A DNA stretch of 64,000 bases from Aequorivita soesokkakensis (GTDB lineage Bacteria; Bacteroidota; Bacteroidia; Flavobacteriales; Flavobacteriaceae). Below the pieces are notes generated by a model. It saw only the letters and a list, made by a program, of their open reading frames with translations. It was not told the origin of the DNA and searched no databases. The position numbers were made by a program, and so were the translations under genes. The stretch is from NCBI RefSeq assembly GCF_001641085.1, contig NZ_LXIE01000002.1, positions 1 to 64,000 of the forward strand, given 5' to 3'. Below, piece after piece: positions 37,944 through 46,719 of this stretch (the first letter of the stretch is position 1; the number at the start of each line of letters is the position of its first letter).

Positions 37944-39157
37944 AACTTTTAATAATCGGCCATACATTTCCAGAGCCCAGCACCACAGCGGCGGGAAGCA
38001 GGATGATGCAGTTGGTTGAATTGTTTCAGGAAGAAAATTACCAAATCACTTTTGCCAGTACGGCAACTTTTTCGGAACGAACTGAAAATCTGGAAACTCA
38101 AAATATTTCAGTAAAAAGTATTCTACTGAATGATATTTCTTTTGATGACTTCATTAAAGAATTGAATCCCGAAATTGTAATCTTTGACCGCTATATTACC
38201 GAGGAACAATTTGGTTGGCGCGTTTCTGAAAATAGCCCGAATGCCTTAAGGATTCTCGATACGGAAGATTTGCATTTCCTGCGAAAGGCTAGGGAAGAAG
38301 CAGTGAAAAAAAATAAATCTGTTTTTGAAGCAAATCTTTTTACGGAAATAGCAAAACGCGAGATTGCGAGTATTTTACGCTGCGATTTGTCACTTATCAT
38401 TTCAGAATATGAAATGGAACTGCTTCAAAATACTTTTAAAATTTCTTCAGAAATACTTTACTATTTACCATTTTTGGTCGAGACGGTTTCTGAAAACACC
38501 ACTTCTTTTGAACATCGCCACGACTTTCTCGCAATCGGGAATTTGCTGCATGCCCCAAATGTAGATTCAGTTTTGCAGTTAAAGGAAATTTGGCCAGAAA
38601 TTAAAAAACAGCTTCCAGAAGCGGAACTTCATATTTATGGGGCGTATGCGCCGCAGCAAATTCTTCAGTTGAATAATACAAAGGAAGGTTTTATCATAAA
38701 AGGCTGGGTGGAAGAAGTGGAAAATTTGATGAAAAATTATCGCGTACAATTGGCGCCCCTACGTTTTGGCGCGGGTTTAAAAGGAAAGCTTTTGGACGCG
38801 ATGCGTTTTGGCTTGCCTTCGGTAACCACGGAAGTTGGCGTGGAGGGAATGTGCGGTGAAGTTCAATTTGGAGGAAGCGTCACCACTTCAAAAGAAGATT
38901 TTATAAATGCTTCCGTAAAATTATATTCCGAAGAAAAGCTTTGGAGCCAAGCACAACAAAACGGTTTCGAAGTCATAAAACAGCGTTTTCAAAAAAGCCT
39001 TTTTTCAGAAGATTTTAAAAAGCACATTCGCATTCTTTCGTTAAACCTTGAAAAACATCGCCAAGAAAATTTTATTGGGCAAATTCTTCAGCACCACAGT
39101 TTGCAAAGCACAAAATATTTGAGCAAGTGGATTGAACTTAAAAACACCAAGTTTTAA
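37937..39157 (+). CDS. GT-B fold glycosyltransferase (family 4-like)
   Basis: 406 aa from a TTG start. Nothing later is acceptable, because LLIIGHTFPEPSTTAAGSRMM is the conserved first strand and Gly-rich loop, while the next ATG falls after it. The C-terminal half (FLAIGNLLHAPNVDSV, ELHIYGAY, GWVEEVENLMKNYRVQLAPLRFGAGLKGKLLDAM, PSVTTEVGVEG) matches Glyco_trans_1_4 GT4 enzymes. Probably adds a sugar to surface polysaccharide or glycoprotein. The start codon and likely ribosome-binding region are formed by a tandem repeat. Confidence 0.88.
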   Translation: MKQLLIIGHTFPEPSTTAAGSRMMQLVELFQEENYQITFASTATFSERTENLETQNISVKSILLNDISFDDFIKELNPEIVIFDRYITEEQFGWRVSENSPNALRILDTEDLHFLRKAREEAVKKNKSVFEANLFTEIAKREIASILRCDLSLIISEYEMELLQNTFKISSEILYYLPFLVETVSENTTSFEHRHDFLAIGNLLHAPNVDSVLQLKEIWPEIKKQLPEAELHIYGAYAPQQILQLNNTKEGFIIKGWVEEVENLMKNYRVQLAPLRFGAGLKGKLLDAMRFGLPSVTTEVGVEGMCGEVQFGGSVTTSKEDFINASVKLYSEEKLWSQAQQNGFEVIKQRFQKSLFSEDFKKHIRILSLNLEKHRQENFIGQILQHHSLQSTKYLSKWIELKNTKF

Positions 39158-39236
39158 TTTTAGGATTATAGTTCTGTTCCTAACATTTTTCTATATTTTT
39201 AGTTCCAATAAAAACTAAATTAAGGGAATGTTGAGA

Positions 39237-39827
39237 ATGGATAGACCTGTTTTTTCTTTAAGGAAATTATGTTTTTTTTCAATTTTTCTTTTATTTTCTT
39301 CAGTTGCTTATTGCTGTACCTGTAAGGATTATAGAAATACCTCCGTTTTGGAACGAATAAACACAACCGATGCGATTTTTGAAGGAACGGTTTCAAAAAT
39401 TGACACACTGGACAAATCCACAATAAGCATTACTTTTTCAATTACTAGAAAAATAAAAGGAGTTGATTCCCTGAGTTCCATAAAAATCCAGACTGCTAAA
39501 AGTGGTTCTTCATGTGGTTCCCATTTTGAAGTGGATGAGCACTGGCTTATTTTTTCAAACTCTCAATATACAGGGCTTTGCTATGGAAATTTACTACTTT
39601 ACGATAACTCCTTTAAAGACTTTAATCTTGAACCAATTTCAAAAAACTATAAATTTTATTATACCAAACTTAAAAAATTCATCAACCAAATTGCCGATGC
39701 AAAAACTGAAATTGAACTGACCGAAGTTGACGAAAACAATACTATAATTGCAAAAGGCAAATTAGATTCAAACAGAAAACCTATGGCCGATTGGTTTTAC
39801 GTGAAATATATACCCATACCTCACTAA
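39237..39827 (+). CDS. Exported cysteine-containing protein, TIMP/netrin-like, function unknown
   Basis: 196 aa from the ATG at 39237 (MDRPVFSLRKLCFFSIFLL...); an ATG at 39228 adds three residues. After a hydrophobic signal the mature part begins CCTCKDYRN. It continues with strands such as TDAIFEGTVSKID, ISITFSITRKIKG and GSSCGSHFEVDEHWLIF, recalling the OB-fold NTR/TIMP-like domain of bacterial secreted proteins, a tentative match. The stop is followed directly (0 bp) by the next start, so the two are coupled. Confidence 0.72.
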   Translation: MDRPVFSLRKLCFFSIFLLFSSVAYCCTCKDYRNTSVLERINTTDAIFEGTVSKIDTLDKSTISITFSITRKIKGVDSLSSIKIQTAKSGSSCGSHFEVDEHWLIFSNSQYTGLCYGNLLLYDNSFKDFNLEPISKNYKFYYTKLKKFINQIADAKTEIELTEVDENNTIIAKGKLDSNRKPMADWFYVKYIPIPH

Positions 39828-40514
39828 ATGAAAAAAATACTACTACTCCTATTTTCAATTTTCCTTCTTTCTTTTGTTGGCTACAATCCAAACTCTGAAA
39901 AACCCAAATATTTTGAAGGGCAAATTACCTACGATATTGAATATGCACCCTATGAAAAAAGGTTTAAAGCTGAAAAAATCAAAAAGCATTTAGGTTCAAA
40001 AATGGTGCTTACGTTTAAGGACGGGGATTATAAAAAAGAATATTTTGCACCAGATGGCAAGCTATTACAAGTGCGTGCTTTGAATTTAAAGGAAGAAAAA
40101 ACCTATCTAAAACTTCACGATTCCGATACGATTTTTTGGTTTGATATTACTAAAAATGAATCTTTTACAAAATTTGAGATCTTAAAGGATAGCACGGTTT
40201 TTAATTATCCCTGCAAAGTGGTTAAAACAAATACAACTATGACCATTAAAAACTTTAGCAATGAATCAGTTGATTTGGATGCAATGTATCTATATGCAAT
40301 AGATTTGCCTATTAACGCGGCTTGGTATGAAAACTATTATGAAGGCAATTTTAATGAAATTGCGAAAGTTGGTGAAGGAATAGCTTTACTGTCAATCATT
40401 AAAGGACTCTATTGGGAACAGACCATTAAAGTAACTTCTGTTAACAAACGCAAAGTAAAACGGTCTGAATTAACGATTAAAATTGACAAGGATGCTCCGT
40501 TAAAAGAGTTATAA
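39828..40514 (+). CDS. Exported protein of unknown function
   Basis: 228 aa with signal peptide (MKKILLLLFSIFLLSFVG). Mature part starts KYFEGQITYDIEYAP and runs through beta-rich segments (KMVLTFKDGDYKKEYFAPDGKLL, CKVVKTNTTMTI) reminiscent of GLPGLI/DUF4412-type Bacteroidota envelope proteins. I cannot assign a family with confidence. Directly abuts the preceding gene and is 32 bp before the next, in a co-directional block of exported proteins. Confidence 0.72.
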   Translation: MKKILLLLFSIFLLSFVGYNPNSEKPKYFEGQITYDIEYAPYEKRFKAEKIKKHLGSKMVLTFKDGDYKKEYFAPDGKLLQVRALNLKEEKTYLKLHDSDTIFWFDITKNESFTKFEILKDSTVFNYPCKVVKTNTTMTIKNFSNESVDLDAMYLYAIDLPINAAWYENYYEGNFNEIAKVGEGIALLSIIKGLYWEQTIKVTSVNKRKVKRSELTIKIDKDAPLKEL

Positions 40515-40546
40515 TAAACGTGAAAAGTAAATATAAAACCATAACA

Positions 40547-41356
40547 ATGAAAAAAACTCTTACAATAATATGCTTACTCTTTTTTTGTTCAATAATCCAT
40601 TCCCAAACTGATACCTTACAAGTAAAGCTGGATTCCATCATCAAAGAAGCGAATCTATTGTATAGTTATGAAAAGGCTACTTGGAGCGCAACAGATTTGG
40701 CTTATGAAGATGAAAGAATCAATACAAATATCGGGGCTTATATTGTCCATCACTCCAACGATTCAATTTTTGTGACTTTTGCCGACAAGGAATATAAAAC
40801 CCAAACAGCCCAATATTCCTATAATCTGAATAATTTAAGAGTGCCGGCCAAACAGGATTTTGAACCCAAACCTCTTTCGGAAAAGAGCTCCAAGCTTTTT
40901 GAAGTTAGAAATGAAATATTACGTCAGTTAAATGCCGATCCCGCAAAGTACGGTTTGAATTTTCAAAAAGATTTTAACCCCAACCCAGTTTTAGTAAGCG
41001 CAAACGGAAGCTATAGACTATACTTAATTATTGGCACTGCAGTTCCAGATGTAATTCCCTTTGGAAATGACTATTTGTTTAATGCTGACGAAAACGGAAA
41101 AATAACCGATTGGAAAATATTCCATAAAACCCTAATCGCTTCCCAAGTTAAAGGTCCCGAAGGGCAACAAGTAATTTCCGTGGTTCACAGTCATTTAAAA
41201 ATGACTCCCTATATTTCCGCCACAGATATTTGTACTTTTAGATTATACGGGGCCGATTTGTTCGGCTTGGAAGAATTTGCAGTGTTGTCAACCGCTTTAA
41301 ACAAATATTTCACCTATAATGCTTCGCAAAATAAAATTACTGTAACGGATTTATAG
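40547..41356 (+). CDS. Exported protein of unknown function
   Basis: 269 aa from the ATG at 40547, which begins the signal peptide (MKKTLTIICLLFFCSIIHSQ); the longer frame needs a GTG at 40520 and nine non-signal residues. The mature region contains LYSYEKATWSATDLAYED, NLRVPAKQDFEPKPLSEKSS and VISVVHSHLKMTPYISATDIC. No recognisable domain. Part of the 39.2-41.9 kb run of secreted proteins. Confidence 0.72.
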   Translation: MKKTLTIICLLFFCSIIHSQTDTLQVKLDSIIKEANLLYSYEKATWSATDLAYEDERINTNIGAYIVHHSNDSIFVTFADKEYKTQTAQYSYNLNNLRVPAKQDFEPKPLSEKSSKLFEVRNEILRQLNADPAKYGLNFQKDFNPNPVLVSANGSYRLYLIIGTAVPDVIPFGNDYLFNADENGKITDWKIFHKTLIASQVKGPEGQQVISVVHSHLKMTPYISATDICTFRLYGADLFGLEEFAVLSTALNKYFTYNASQNKITVTDL

Positions 41357-41386
41357 AATGAAGGTAAATAAAACATGAAACCCGAA

Positions 41387-41926
41387 ATGAAAACAATAAT
41401 CACAGCTCTTTTCCTAACACTATTTTGTTCCCTTGCTTCCAAAGCACAGACCAATATGGTTTATGGTGAAATGCACTCCATTTTTTTGGAAACACCAAAA
41501 GACTGGGTTCGGGCCACGCATCAACAGTTGCCCTATTTTATAAAACCAGACAAGAGTGATGTTAGTGAAGATACTTATATGTATGTATATGGCTTAGATT
41601 ACAGCTTCCAGCCGGAAGCTGATGAATGGATTGAGGCTAACAATATATCCATGGTTGAAGCTTTTCCAGACATAAAGATAGAAAGTCTAAACTTAAAGTT
41701 TGACAATATCGTTAATGAGGGTTACCTCACAGGAAATTATACAATAGTTACCTATGAATATCCCAATAAAAAAAAGGAAGCATTGTTAGCTATTGAATGC
41801 AGAAACACTATCGCCACGGTTGTTTTAGCCGCAAAGGACGCTGCGGAATTTGATAGTTATTTAAACGCGTTTATTGAGTTAGTGGAATCACTTAAAATTT
41901 TAAATACTGTTCTGAAAGAGGAATAG
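41387..41926 (+). CDS. Exported protein of unknown function
   Basis: 179 aa from the ATG that opens the signal peptide (MKTIITALFLTLFCSLASKAQ); an ATG four codons upstream (41375) is the alternative. Mature part: EMHSIFLETPKDWVRATHQQ, YMYVYGLDYSFQPEADEWIE, TIVTYEYPNKKKEALLAIE. Small beta-rich protein, no family recognised. Last of four co-directional exported genes. Confidence 0.7.
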   Translation: MKTIITALFLTLFCSLASKAQTNMVYGEMHSIFLETPKDWVRATHQQLPYFIKPDKSDVSEDTYMYVYGLDYSFQPEADEWIEANNISMVEAFPDIKIESLNLKFDNIVNEGYLTGNYTIVTYEYPNKKKEALLAIECRNTIATVVLAAKDAAEFDSYLNAFIELVESLKILNTVLKEE

Positions 41927-42123
41927 TTTTTTGTTGCTATAATAGAAAACCTATAAATGAAACAATATACAAAAGCGTTCGCCTGACCAATCATCTTCTA
42001 CCAAACTCATTACAAAATTTAAAAAACCTTGAAAGTGAGGGTAGAAAAGCAGCTTGAAATTTTGTACTAAATTTGAATTTATAGCGTATAAGTATATCAT
42101 TGAACTGAAAATTGAGCAAGACT

Positions 42124-43065
42124 ATGAAAGCGGTAACCGTTATTGGTTGTGGTATTGTTGGTTTAACTTCCGCAATCAAATTGCAGGAAAAGGGATTTCA
42201 AGTTACCATAATCGCTAAAGAGCGTTTTGATAAAACACTATCCAGCAAAGTAGGCGCTGTTTGGTTTCCGTTTGAAATCCATCCCAAAGAAAAAGCAAAC
42301 AAATGGGCCGCACATGCCTATAAAGAATATCAAGCGGATGTAAAAGAAGGAAATGGCGTTGCCTTTTTCCCTTTTGTTACAGCCTATAACGAAGAAAGCA
42401 ATAATGATTGGACACTGCTTTTGCCAGAGGGAACAGTTAGAAAAGCATTGCCTTCAGAATTGCCAAAGGGAATAAATAATGCTTTTATTTCAACGGTTCC
42501 TTTGGCAGAACCACAGTTGTATCTACCTTATTTATTTAAAAGATTTATAGAAAATGGAGGCGTTTTTAAAGATCAGGAAATAACAAATCTGGAAGAAGCA
42601 TCCACTTTAAATACCTTCGTAATAAACTGTACAGGCTTAGGCGCAAAAGAATTATGTAATGATACTGATTTACAGCCGATGCGTGGGCAAATCCTACGGT
42701 GTAAAAAAATGGATATTCCGTCCTGTGCGGATGCTACAAAAAAAGGTGCGTTAAGTTATGTGATCAACCGTAGTGAAGATTGCGTAATCGGCGGTACGGA
42801 TTACGAAAACGATTGGAATATAAAAGTTGAAAAAAGCGATACGGAATTAATTATAAATAGGCTATTGGACGGCGGCTTATCGCCAAAAGCACCGGAAATA
42901 ATAGAGGAAATTGTGGGCCTAAGACCAAAAAGAAGCGCCGTCCGTTTTGAATTTGACAAAGACTTCCCTAATATATTTCATAACTATGGTCACGGTGGGG
43001 CGGGTTTTACAGTGGCTTGGGGATGTGCTATTGAGCTTGCTGAAATATTCGGTTTTACTTCTTAA
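42124..43065 (+). CDS. FAD-dependent D-amino-acid oxidase-like oxidoreductase
   Basis: 313 aa from the ATG at 42124 (the frame extends to a TTG at 42112). N-terminal dinucleotide-binding motif VTVIGCGIVGLTSAIKLQEKG. DAO features follow: VGAVWFPFEIHP, VINCTGLGAKELC, DLQPMRGQILRC, IGGTDYENDW, GLRPKRSAVRFEFD and the terminal NYGHGGAGFTVAWGCAIEL. The order is that of eukaryote-like D-amino-acid/D-aspartate oxidases, including the Arg for substrate carboxylate. Oxidatively deaminates D-amino acids. DUF1801 gene follows 11 bp later. Confidence 0.9.
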   Translation: MKAVTVIGCGIVGLTSAIKLQEKGFQVTIIAKERFDKTLSSKVGAVWFPFEIHPKEKANKWAAHAYKEYQADVKEGNGVAFFPFVTAYNEESNNDWTLLLPEGTVRKALPSELPKGINNAFISTVPLAEPQLYLPYLFKRFIENGGVFKDQEITNLEEASTLNTFVINCTGLGAKELCNDTDLQPMRGQILRCKKMDIPSCADATKKGALSYVINRSEDCVIGGTDYENDWNIKVEKSDTELIINRLLDGGLSPKAPEIIEEIVGLRPKRSAVRFEFDKDFPNIFHNYGHGGAGFTVAWGCAIELAEIFGFTS

Positions 43066-43076
43066 ACACTAAAATT

Positions 43077-43478
43077 ATGGACATACTTTCAAAAGAAATT
43101 TCGGATTACAACAATTCGCAAACAGCAACGGACAAAACAATTTGTGAACTACTCGCAAAGGAAATCTGCACAAATTTGCCCGAGGCTCAAAACAAACTTT
43201 GGCACGGCCATCCCGTTTGGTTTTTAGATGGCAATCCAATTGTAGGGTTCAGCAAAGAAAAAAAAGGATTGCGGCTTATGTTTTGGAGTGGTGCCGACTT
43301 TAACGAAGAAGGCTTGGAAGTGAGGGGTAAAAAATTTAAGGATGCCTCTAAGTTTTACCAATCAGTAAACGAAATCAATACGGAAGATTTAAAACGTTGG
43401 CTGGAAAAATCAAGGGCAATACAATGGGACTATAAAAACATAGTAAAACGAAAAGGGGTCTTGGAACGATTAAAATAA
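43077..43478 (+). CDS. DUF1801-type small protein
   Basis: 133 aa. The stretches EAQNKLWHGHPVWFLDGNPIVGFSKEKKGLRLMFWSG and KDASKFYQSVNEINTEDLKRWLEKSRAIQWDY match the YdhG/DUF1801 iron-chaperone-like fold. Cytosolic. Eleven bases after the oxidase gene, likely one transcript. Confidence 0.85.
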   Translation: MDILSKEISDYNNSQTATDKTICELLAKEICTNLPEAQNKLWHGHPVWFLDGNPIVGFSKEKKGLRLMFWSGADFNEEGLEVRGKKFKDASKFYQSVNEINTEDLKRWLEKSRAIQWDYKNIVKRKGVLERLK

Positions 43479-43676
43479 AAAATTACAAACCCATCTTACG
43501 CGTTTTATAAAATTTGCCGATTTAAGTTTTTAGGTATATTTGAAATTAGACTATAAAACATATACTGTGGATAAACACTATAGTTTTTATGCATATTTAA
43601 AAACAAGCCGAACCACGAAAATGGAAGAAATTGGAATTTATATACTCACCATCACACAACTCAAAATTTTATAAAA

Positions 43677-44510
43677 ATGAACATAAAATTTACTTTATTC
43701 CTTTTGCTATTATCTAGTTTTACTTTTGCACAAGAATCAGCGCTATTTGATAGAAATTTTCACCATCGTACTGATGACCAAGAAAGCAAGAACAGAAGGG
43801 AATATTTGCAAAACGACAGCCTTATTGCAGTTAAGGACTTCTATGAAAATGGATTGGTCAGAACGGGAGAATTTTACGGATTTACCGATCTAAAAAATTT
43901 GGATGAATTTATTTGGTATAACGCCAACAGACAATATGATAAAAGTCCGCAATTAAAAATTGAAAATAGAAAGGGAGTGGTGAAATATTATGATAAAAAC
44001 GGAGCAGTTACTTCGGAACAAATCTTCCGTGAGGACGATGTGAAATACGTACAGTTTTGGAACAACAGCATACCGTGTTTGGTTTACGGAACGGGTAAAC
44101 TTCAAAGTGCCTCCACCGAGAAAAATGAAGTGCTCGTGAGAATATTCAAAGACTCCGTAGAAACCGAGGGGTATATAATTAGAGAATTAAAAAATGATAC
44201 TATTTATTATAAAACTGATACCCATGCCTATCCCAAAACAGGATTGCAAGCCTTTTATAGGGACTTGGCGGAAAATGTAAATTATCCAGGCTTTGCAAAC
44301 CTTCTGGGTATAGATAAAAAAATAACGATAGAATTTATAGTGGATGAAGAAGGAAATTTGATAGATTTTGAACCGGTAAACAACAAAAGTTTGAATTTTG
44401 AGAAAAAAGCGATCAAGAAATTAGAAAAGATGCCCAAATGGATTCCGGCAACTTTAAATGGTAGAAATGTAAAAACAAGATTCAGGATCCCGTTAACATT
44501 TAAGAATTAA
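43677..44510 (+). CDS. Exported protein with C-terminal TonB-like domain
   Basis: 277 aa with signal peptide (MNIKFTLFLLLLSSFTFAQ). The middle holds MORN/YwqK-like segments (KDFYENGLVRTGEFYGF, KGVVKYYDKNGAVTSEQ). The last ~75 residues (KKITIEFIVDEEGNLIDFEPV, AIKKLEKMPKWIPATLNGRNVKTRFRIPLTF) are a TonB C-terminal fold as found in Bacteroidota energy-transducer-like proteins. Lacking the N-terminal membrane anchor and Pro-rich spacer, it is probably periplasmic and not a true energy transducer. Confidence 0.85.
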   Translation: MNIKFTLFLLLLSSFTFAQESALFDRNFHHRTDDQESKNRREYLQNDSLIAVKDFYENGLVRTGEFYGFTDLKNLDEFIWYNANRQYDKSPQLKIENRKGVVKYYDKNGAVTSEQIFREDDVKYVQFWNNSIPCLVYGTGKLQSASTEKNEVLVRIFKDSVETEGYIIRELKNDTIYYKTDTHAYPKTGLQAFYRDLAENVNYPGFANLLGIDKKITIEFIVDEEGNLIDFEPVNNKSLNFEKKAIKKLEKMPKWIPATLNGRNVKTRFRIPLTFKN

Positions 44511-44622
44511 ACGCTCCATTCGGTTTAGCTAAGCTGAATCTTTAATTTGTATTTGTAAATTTGGCGCTTAAAAAAAAGCAACAAATTTAACCCAAGCACT
44601 TAGCGTGTAATTGAAAAAGAAC

Positions 44623-45225
44623 ATGACGCTATTACAAAGAAGACTCTTCATACGCAGAGCATTTACCTTGAAAAAGGGAGAGTTAAATATTAAATCATCA
44701 GATTTAACCAGCTCTGAAGAAGTGAATATTTCCTATGAAGAAATTGACACCTCTAAACTTATTTTCAAAAAAGGGACAGACAATATAATGATATTAATCA
44801 CTGTAATATTTGGAGGATTTTTTGTCATTTATATGTTGAATCCAGATAATTATAAAGAAGCGGGGTGGTTTGGAACTGCACTTTTCATTTTTATTCTTGC
44901 ATTTTTTAGTGGTTTGATAACCTATGTAAAATCTAAAAACGTGGCGTTAATCCCGACGGTGAACCACGGCTATATTGAAATGTTTAATGGGAAACCAAAT
45001 CAAATAGAGTTTGATGCATTTTTAAGTGAGCTAACCAGCAGCATAAACTCCTACCTTAAATTAAAATACGGGACCATTGATTTAGATATGCCCCTGGAAC
45101 CTCAATTAATGGGTTTATCGTGGTTAAAGGATCGTGAGATTATCACCCCAGCTGAATTTGAAAATTTAAAAAAAGAACTTATAAATAATGGGCGAGAGCA
45201 TAGCGCCATAGGGTTTCATAACTAG
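44623..45225 (+). CDS. Two-helix membrane protein, function unknown
   Basis: 200 aa from the ATG at 44623 (frame open to a TTG at 44611). Two membrane helices (~55-75 and ~85-105; MILITVIFGGFFVIYML, GTALFIFILAFFSGLITYV) between cytosolic parts. The tail WLKDREIITPAEFENLKKEL resembles the SHOCT oligomerisation motif. The middle strand region may be a PH-like fold. Followed by a terminator, ending the accessory block before the cassette array. Confidence 0.72.
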   Translation: MTLLQRRLFIRRAFTLKKGELNIKSSDLTSSEEVNISYEEIDTSKLIFKKGTDNIMILITVIFGGFFVIYMLNPDNYKEAGWFGTALFIFILAFFSGLITYVKSKNVALIPTVNHGYIEMFNGKPNQIEFDAFLSELTSSINSYLKLKYGTIDLDMPLEPQLMGLSWLKDREIITPAEFENLKKELINNGREHSAIGFHN

Positions 45226-45280
45226 TATATGTTACCCTAGGTCGCCGTAGTTACTAGAATCTAAAAATCACTTCATAGCA

Positions 45281-45301
45281 AAAACCGCTTCCAGCGGTTT
45301 T
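45281..45301 (+). terminator. Terminator upstream of the cassette array
   Basis: AAAACCGCT / AGCGGTTTT with a 3-base loop and a T-run, separating the array from upstream transcription. Confidence 0.85.
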
Positions 45302-45383
45302 TTTTATTGAAAATTTGGAAAATAAAAATGCCAAATCAAAACCTCTTGTCCCACAGCCGCTCTGGGCCGACTCTATGGTGTTA

Positions 45384-45451
45384 TTGGGCAAGTGATAATT
45401 TGCTATCTTAGCAAAGACATGGAAAATAAACTGCATGTTGATATTTATTAG
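45384..45451 (+). promoter_or_regulatory. Leader of cassette sub-array 1 (promoter, short ORF, attI-like junction)
   Basis: TTG (45384-45386), 17-bp spacer and TATCTTAG (45404-45411) form a plausible promoter. An ATG at 45419 opens a 10-codon ORF, MENKLHVDIY, whose TAG (45449-45451) ends on the G of the first GTT junction. The block 45404-45444 matches 51187-51227, the leader of sub-array 2, at 34 of 41 positions by eye. Position and role resemble an integron attI site with translated leader ORF, but no integrase adjoins it. Confidence 0.6.
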
Positions 45452-45479
45452 TTGTAAATAATGCGAAAAAAAATACCGA

Positions 45480-45944
45480 TTGAATAAAAAATTGAAAATC
45501 TTATTGTCAATTTTCCTAATAATTATTTTAGGTATATTTATCTACGAGGAATATTTTCTCACTAAACGATATGAATTTAAAATTGATAATTATCAAATTA
45601 ATGTCAAGGCGGATGAATGTGAAACCTGTTATTTAGATTGGACAATTAACAACTATATTAAAATATCTGACTTAACAAATAAAACGAAAACCACAATTGA
45701 ATTTTATACTGAAGGTCCGAGACTTGAGTTTGGACTGAATGCCGATAAAACTGAACTGATTATTAATTGTCCTGGTTTTGATACTAAAATTGTGGACTTA
45801 ACTAATCTTAAAGAAATTGAATTTGTAGATTATAACGAAATGCAAAGCAAAATTTCTGACTTTGAAATTATGGTAACAATCAACAGAAAAAAAGAATTGT
45901 TCGAATTAGAGCATCCACAACCACCAAGCATAAAGTGGGAATGA
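45480..45944 (+). CDS. Cassette A: N-terminally anchored membrane protein, unknown
   Basis: 154 aa from a TTG start (45480), 28 bp into the cassette; ATGs nearer the junction give only an 8-residue ORF that overlaps this start. One N-terminal membrane helix (KILLSIFLIIILGIFIYEEYF) followed by a ~125-residue extracytoplasmic beta-rich domain with a CETC pair (ECETCYLDW). No family recognised. AT-rich, with no clear ribosome-binding sequence. Confidence 0.65.
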   Translation: MNKKLKILLSIFLIIILGIFIYEEYFLTKRYEFKIDNYQINVKADECETCYLDWTINNYIKISDLTNKTKTTIEFYTEGPRLEFGLNADKTELIINCPGFDTKIVDLTNLKEIEFVDYNEMQSKISDFEIMVTINRKKELFELEHPQPPSIKWE

Positions 45945-45973
45945 TTATTAAATTAAAATTAGGCGAAAAGCAC

Positions 45974-46108
45974 TATTTACAACACCGTATATAAGCTATG
46001 GCTCGGTCTGTCCACACTTGGAAAATCCTACGGATTTTCCAAAGCCAGTTTTTATCAGGAGAGGATTGTGCCGAGACACGCCACAGCTCATATACAAACA
46101 CGTTGGCG
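45974..46108 (+). repeat. attC-like site 1 (after cassette A)
   Basis: Opens TATTTACAAC, closes at CG/TTGGCGG (G = 46102). Arms GTATATAAGCTATGGC (45987-46002) and GCCACAGCTCATATAC (46080-46095) pair with two mismatches; a perfect inner 11-bp hairpin lies at 46018-46042. The opening box is the exact complement of the cassette A start (GTTGTAAATA, 45451-45460). Confidence 0.7.
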
Positions 46109-46119
46109 GTAATTAAAAA

Positions 46120-46566
46120 ATGAACATTCCAAAATACATTCTCGTAATAGCTGCCATAATAATTATTTCAATAATTGGAATGGGAATTTATTTTGTCGGT
46201 CAAATTAGCTCAACTTATCCACCTATTGAGACTTATAAACTGAATTACTCAAAACTGCAATTTGAAAACAAATTAAAAAGTATCGAATTGAAAGATGAAT
46301 ATAAAGTGTCATTTACCGATACAACTGGAGTTGACCCTGACAGCGAATACAATTATTATTTTAATATTTTGGATAAGCAAACCAATGACAAATATCTATT
46401 GACATTTAAAGCTGACAAAACTTTTTTTAAAGATGAGCAAGTGAAATTATCATTAATTGGACTTACAAATGAAATGACGAATAAAGTTGTTTATGAAATT
46501 GATTCCGACTCCGAAAAGGTAAAAGAGATGTTCGAAAATAAACTTTTATTAGAAATTGAGAAATAA
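46120..46566 (+). CDS. Cassette B: N-terminally anchored membrane protein, unknown
   Basis: 148 aa; ATG 17 bp after the cassette boundary. One N-terminal helix (YILVIAAIIIISIIGMGIYFV), then a soluble domain (EDEYKVSF-like strand KDEYKVSFTDTTGVD, KADKTFFKDEQVKLSL). Not recognised. Same layout as cassette A (helix plus ~120 residues outside), but no clear sequence identity. Confidence 0.68.
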   Translation: MNIPKYILVIAAIIIISIIGMGIYFVGQISSTYPPIETYKLNYSKLQFENKLKSIELKDEYKVSFTDTTGVDPDSEYNYYFNILDKQTNDKYLLTFKADKTFFKDEQVKLSLIGLTNEMTNKVVYEIDSDSEKVKEMFENKLLLEIEK

Positions 46567-46567
46567 C

Positions 46568-46701
46568 TACCGCCAACAATGCATAACCGCAATTACGGCG
46601 GATTCGACTGCGTCCGAATCCACGCATAATTGCTACCGTAAGTTCTTATCCGAAAAACATTAAATTTAATCCCGTAGCTGCGGTTATACTAAACGTTATG
46701 T
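46568..46701 (+). repeat. attC-like site 2 (after cassette B)
   Basis: Opens TACCGCCAAC, the exact complement of GTTGGCGGTA at the cassette B start (46102-46111); closes AAACG/TTATGTG (G = 46695). ATAACCGCA (46583-46591) pairs with TGCGGTTAT (46679-46687), and an inner GGATTCG / CGAATCC hairpin follows. Highly similar to site 3. Confidence 0.72.
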
Positions 46702-46719
46702 GTAATTAAAAAATGAAAT

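Noticed and set aside
44511-44622. Possible extra cassette junction (TTAGCGTGTAATTG) before the 200-aa membrane protein gene
   Set aside because: No GTT at the expected place, no complementary box after the ORF and no palindrome.
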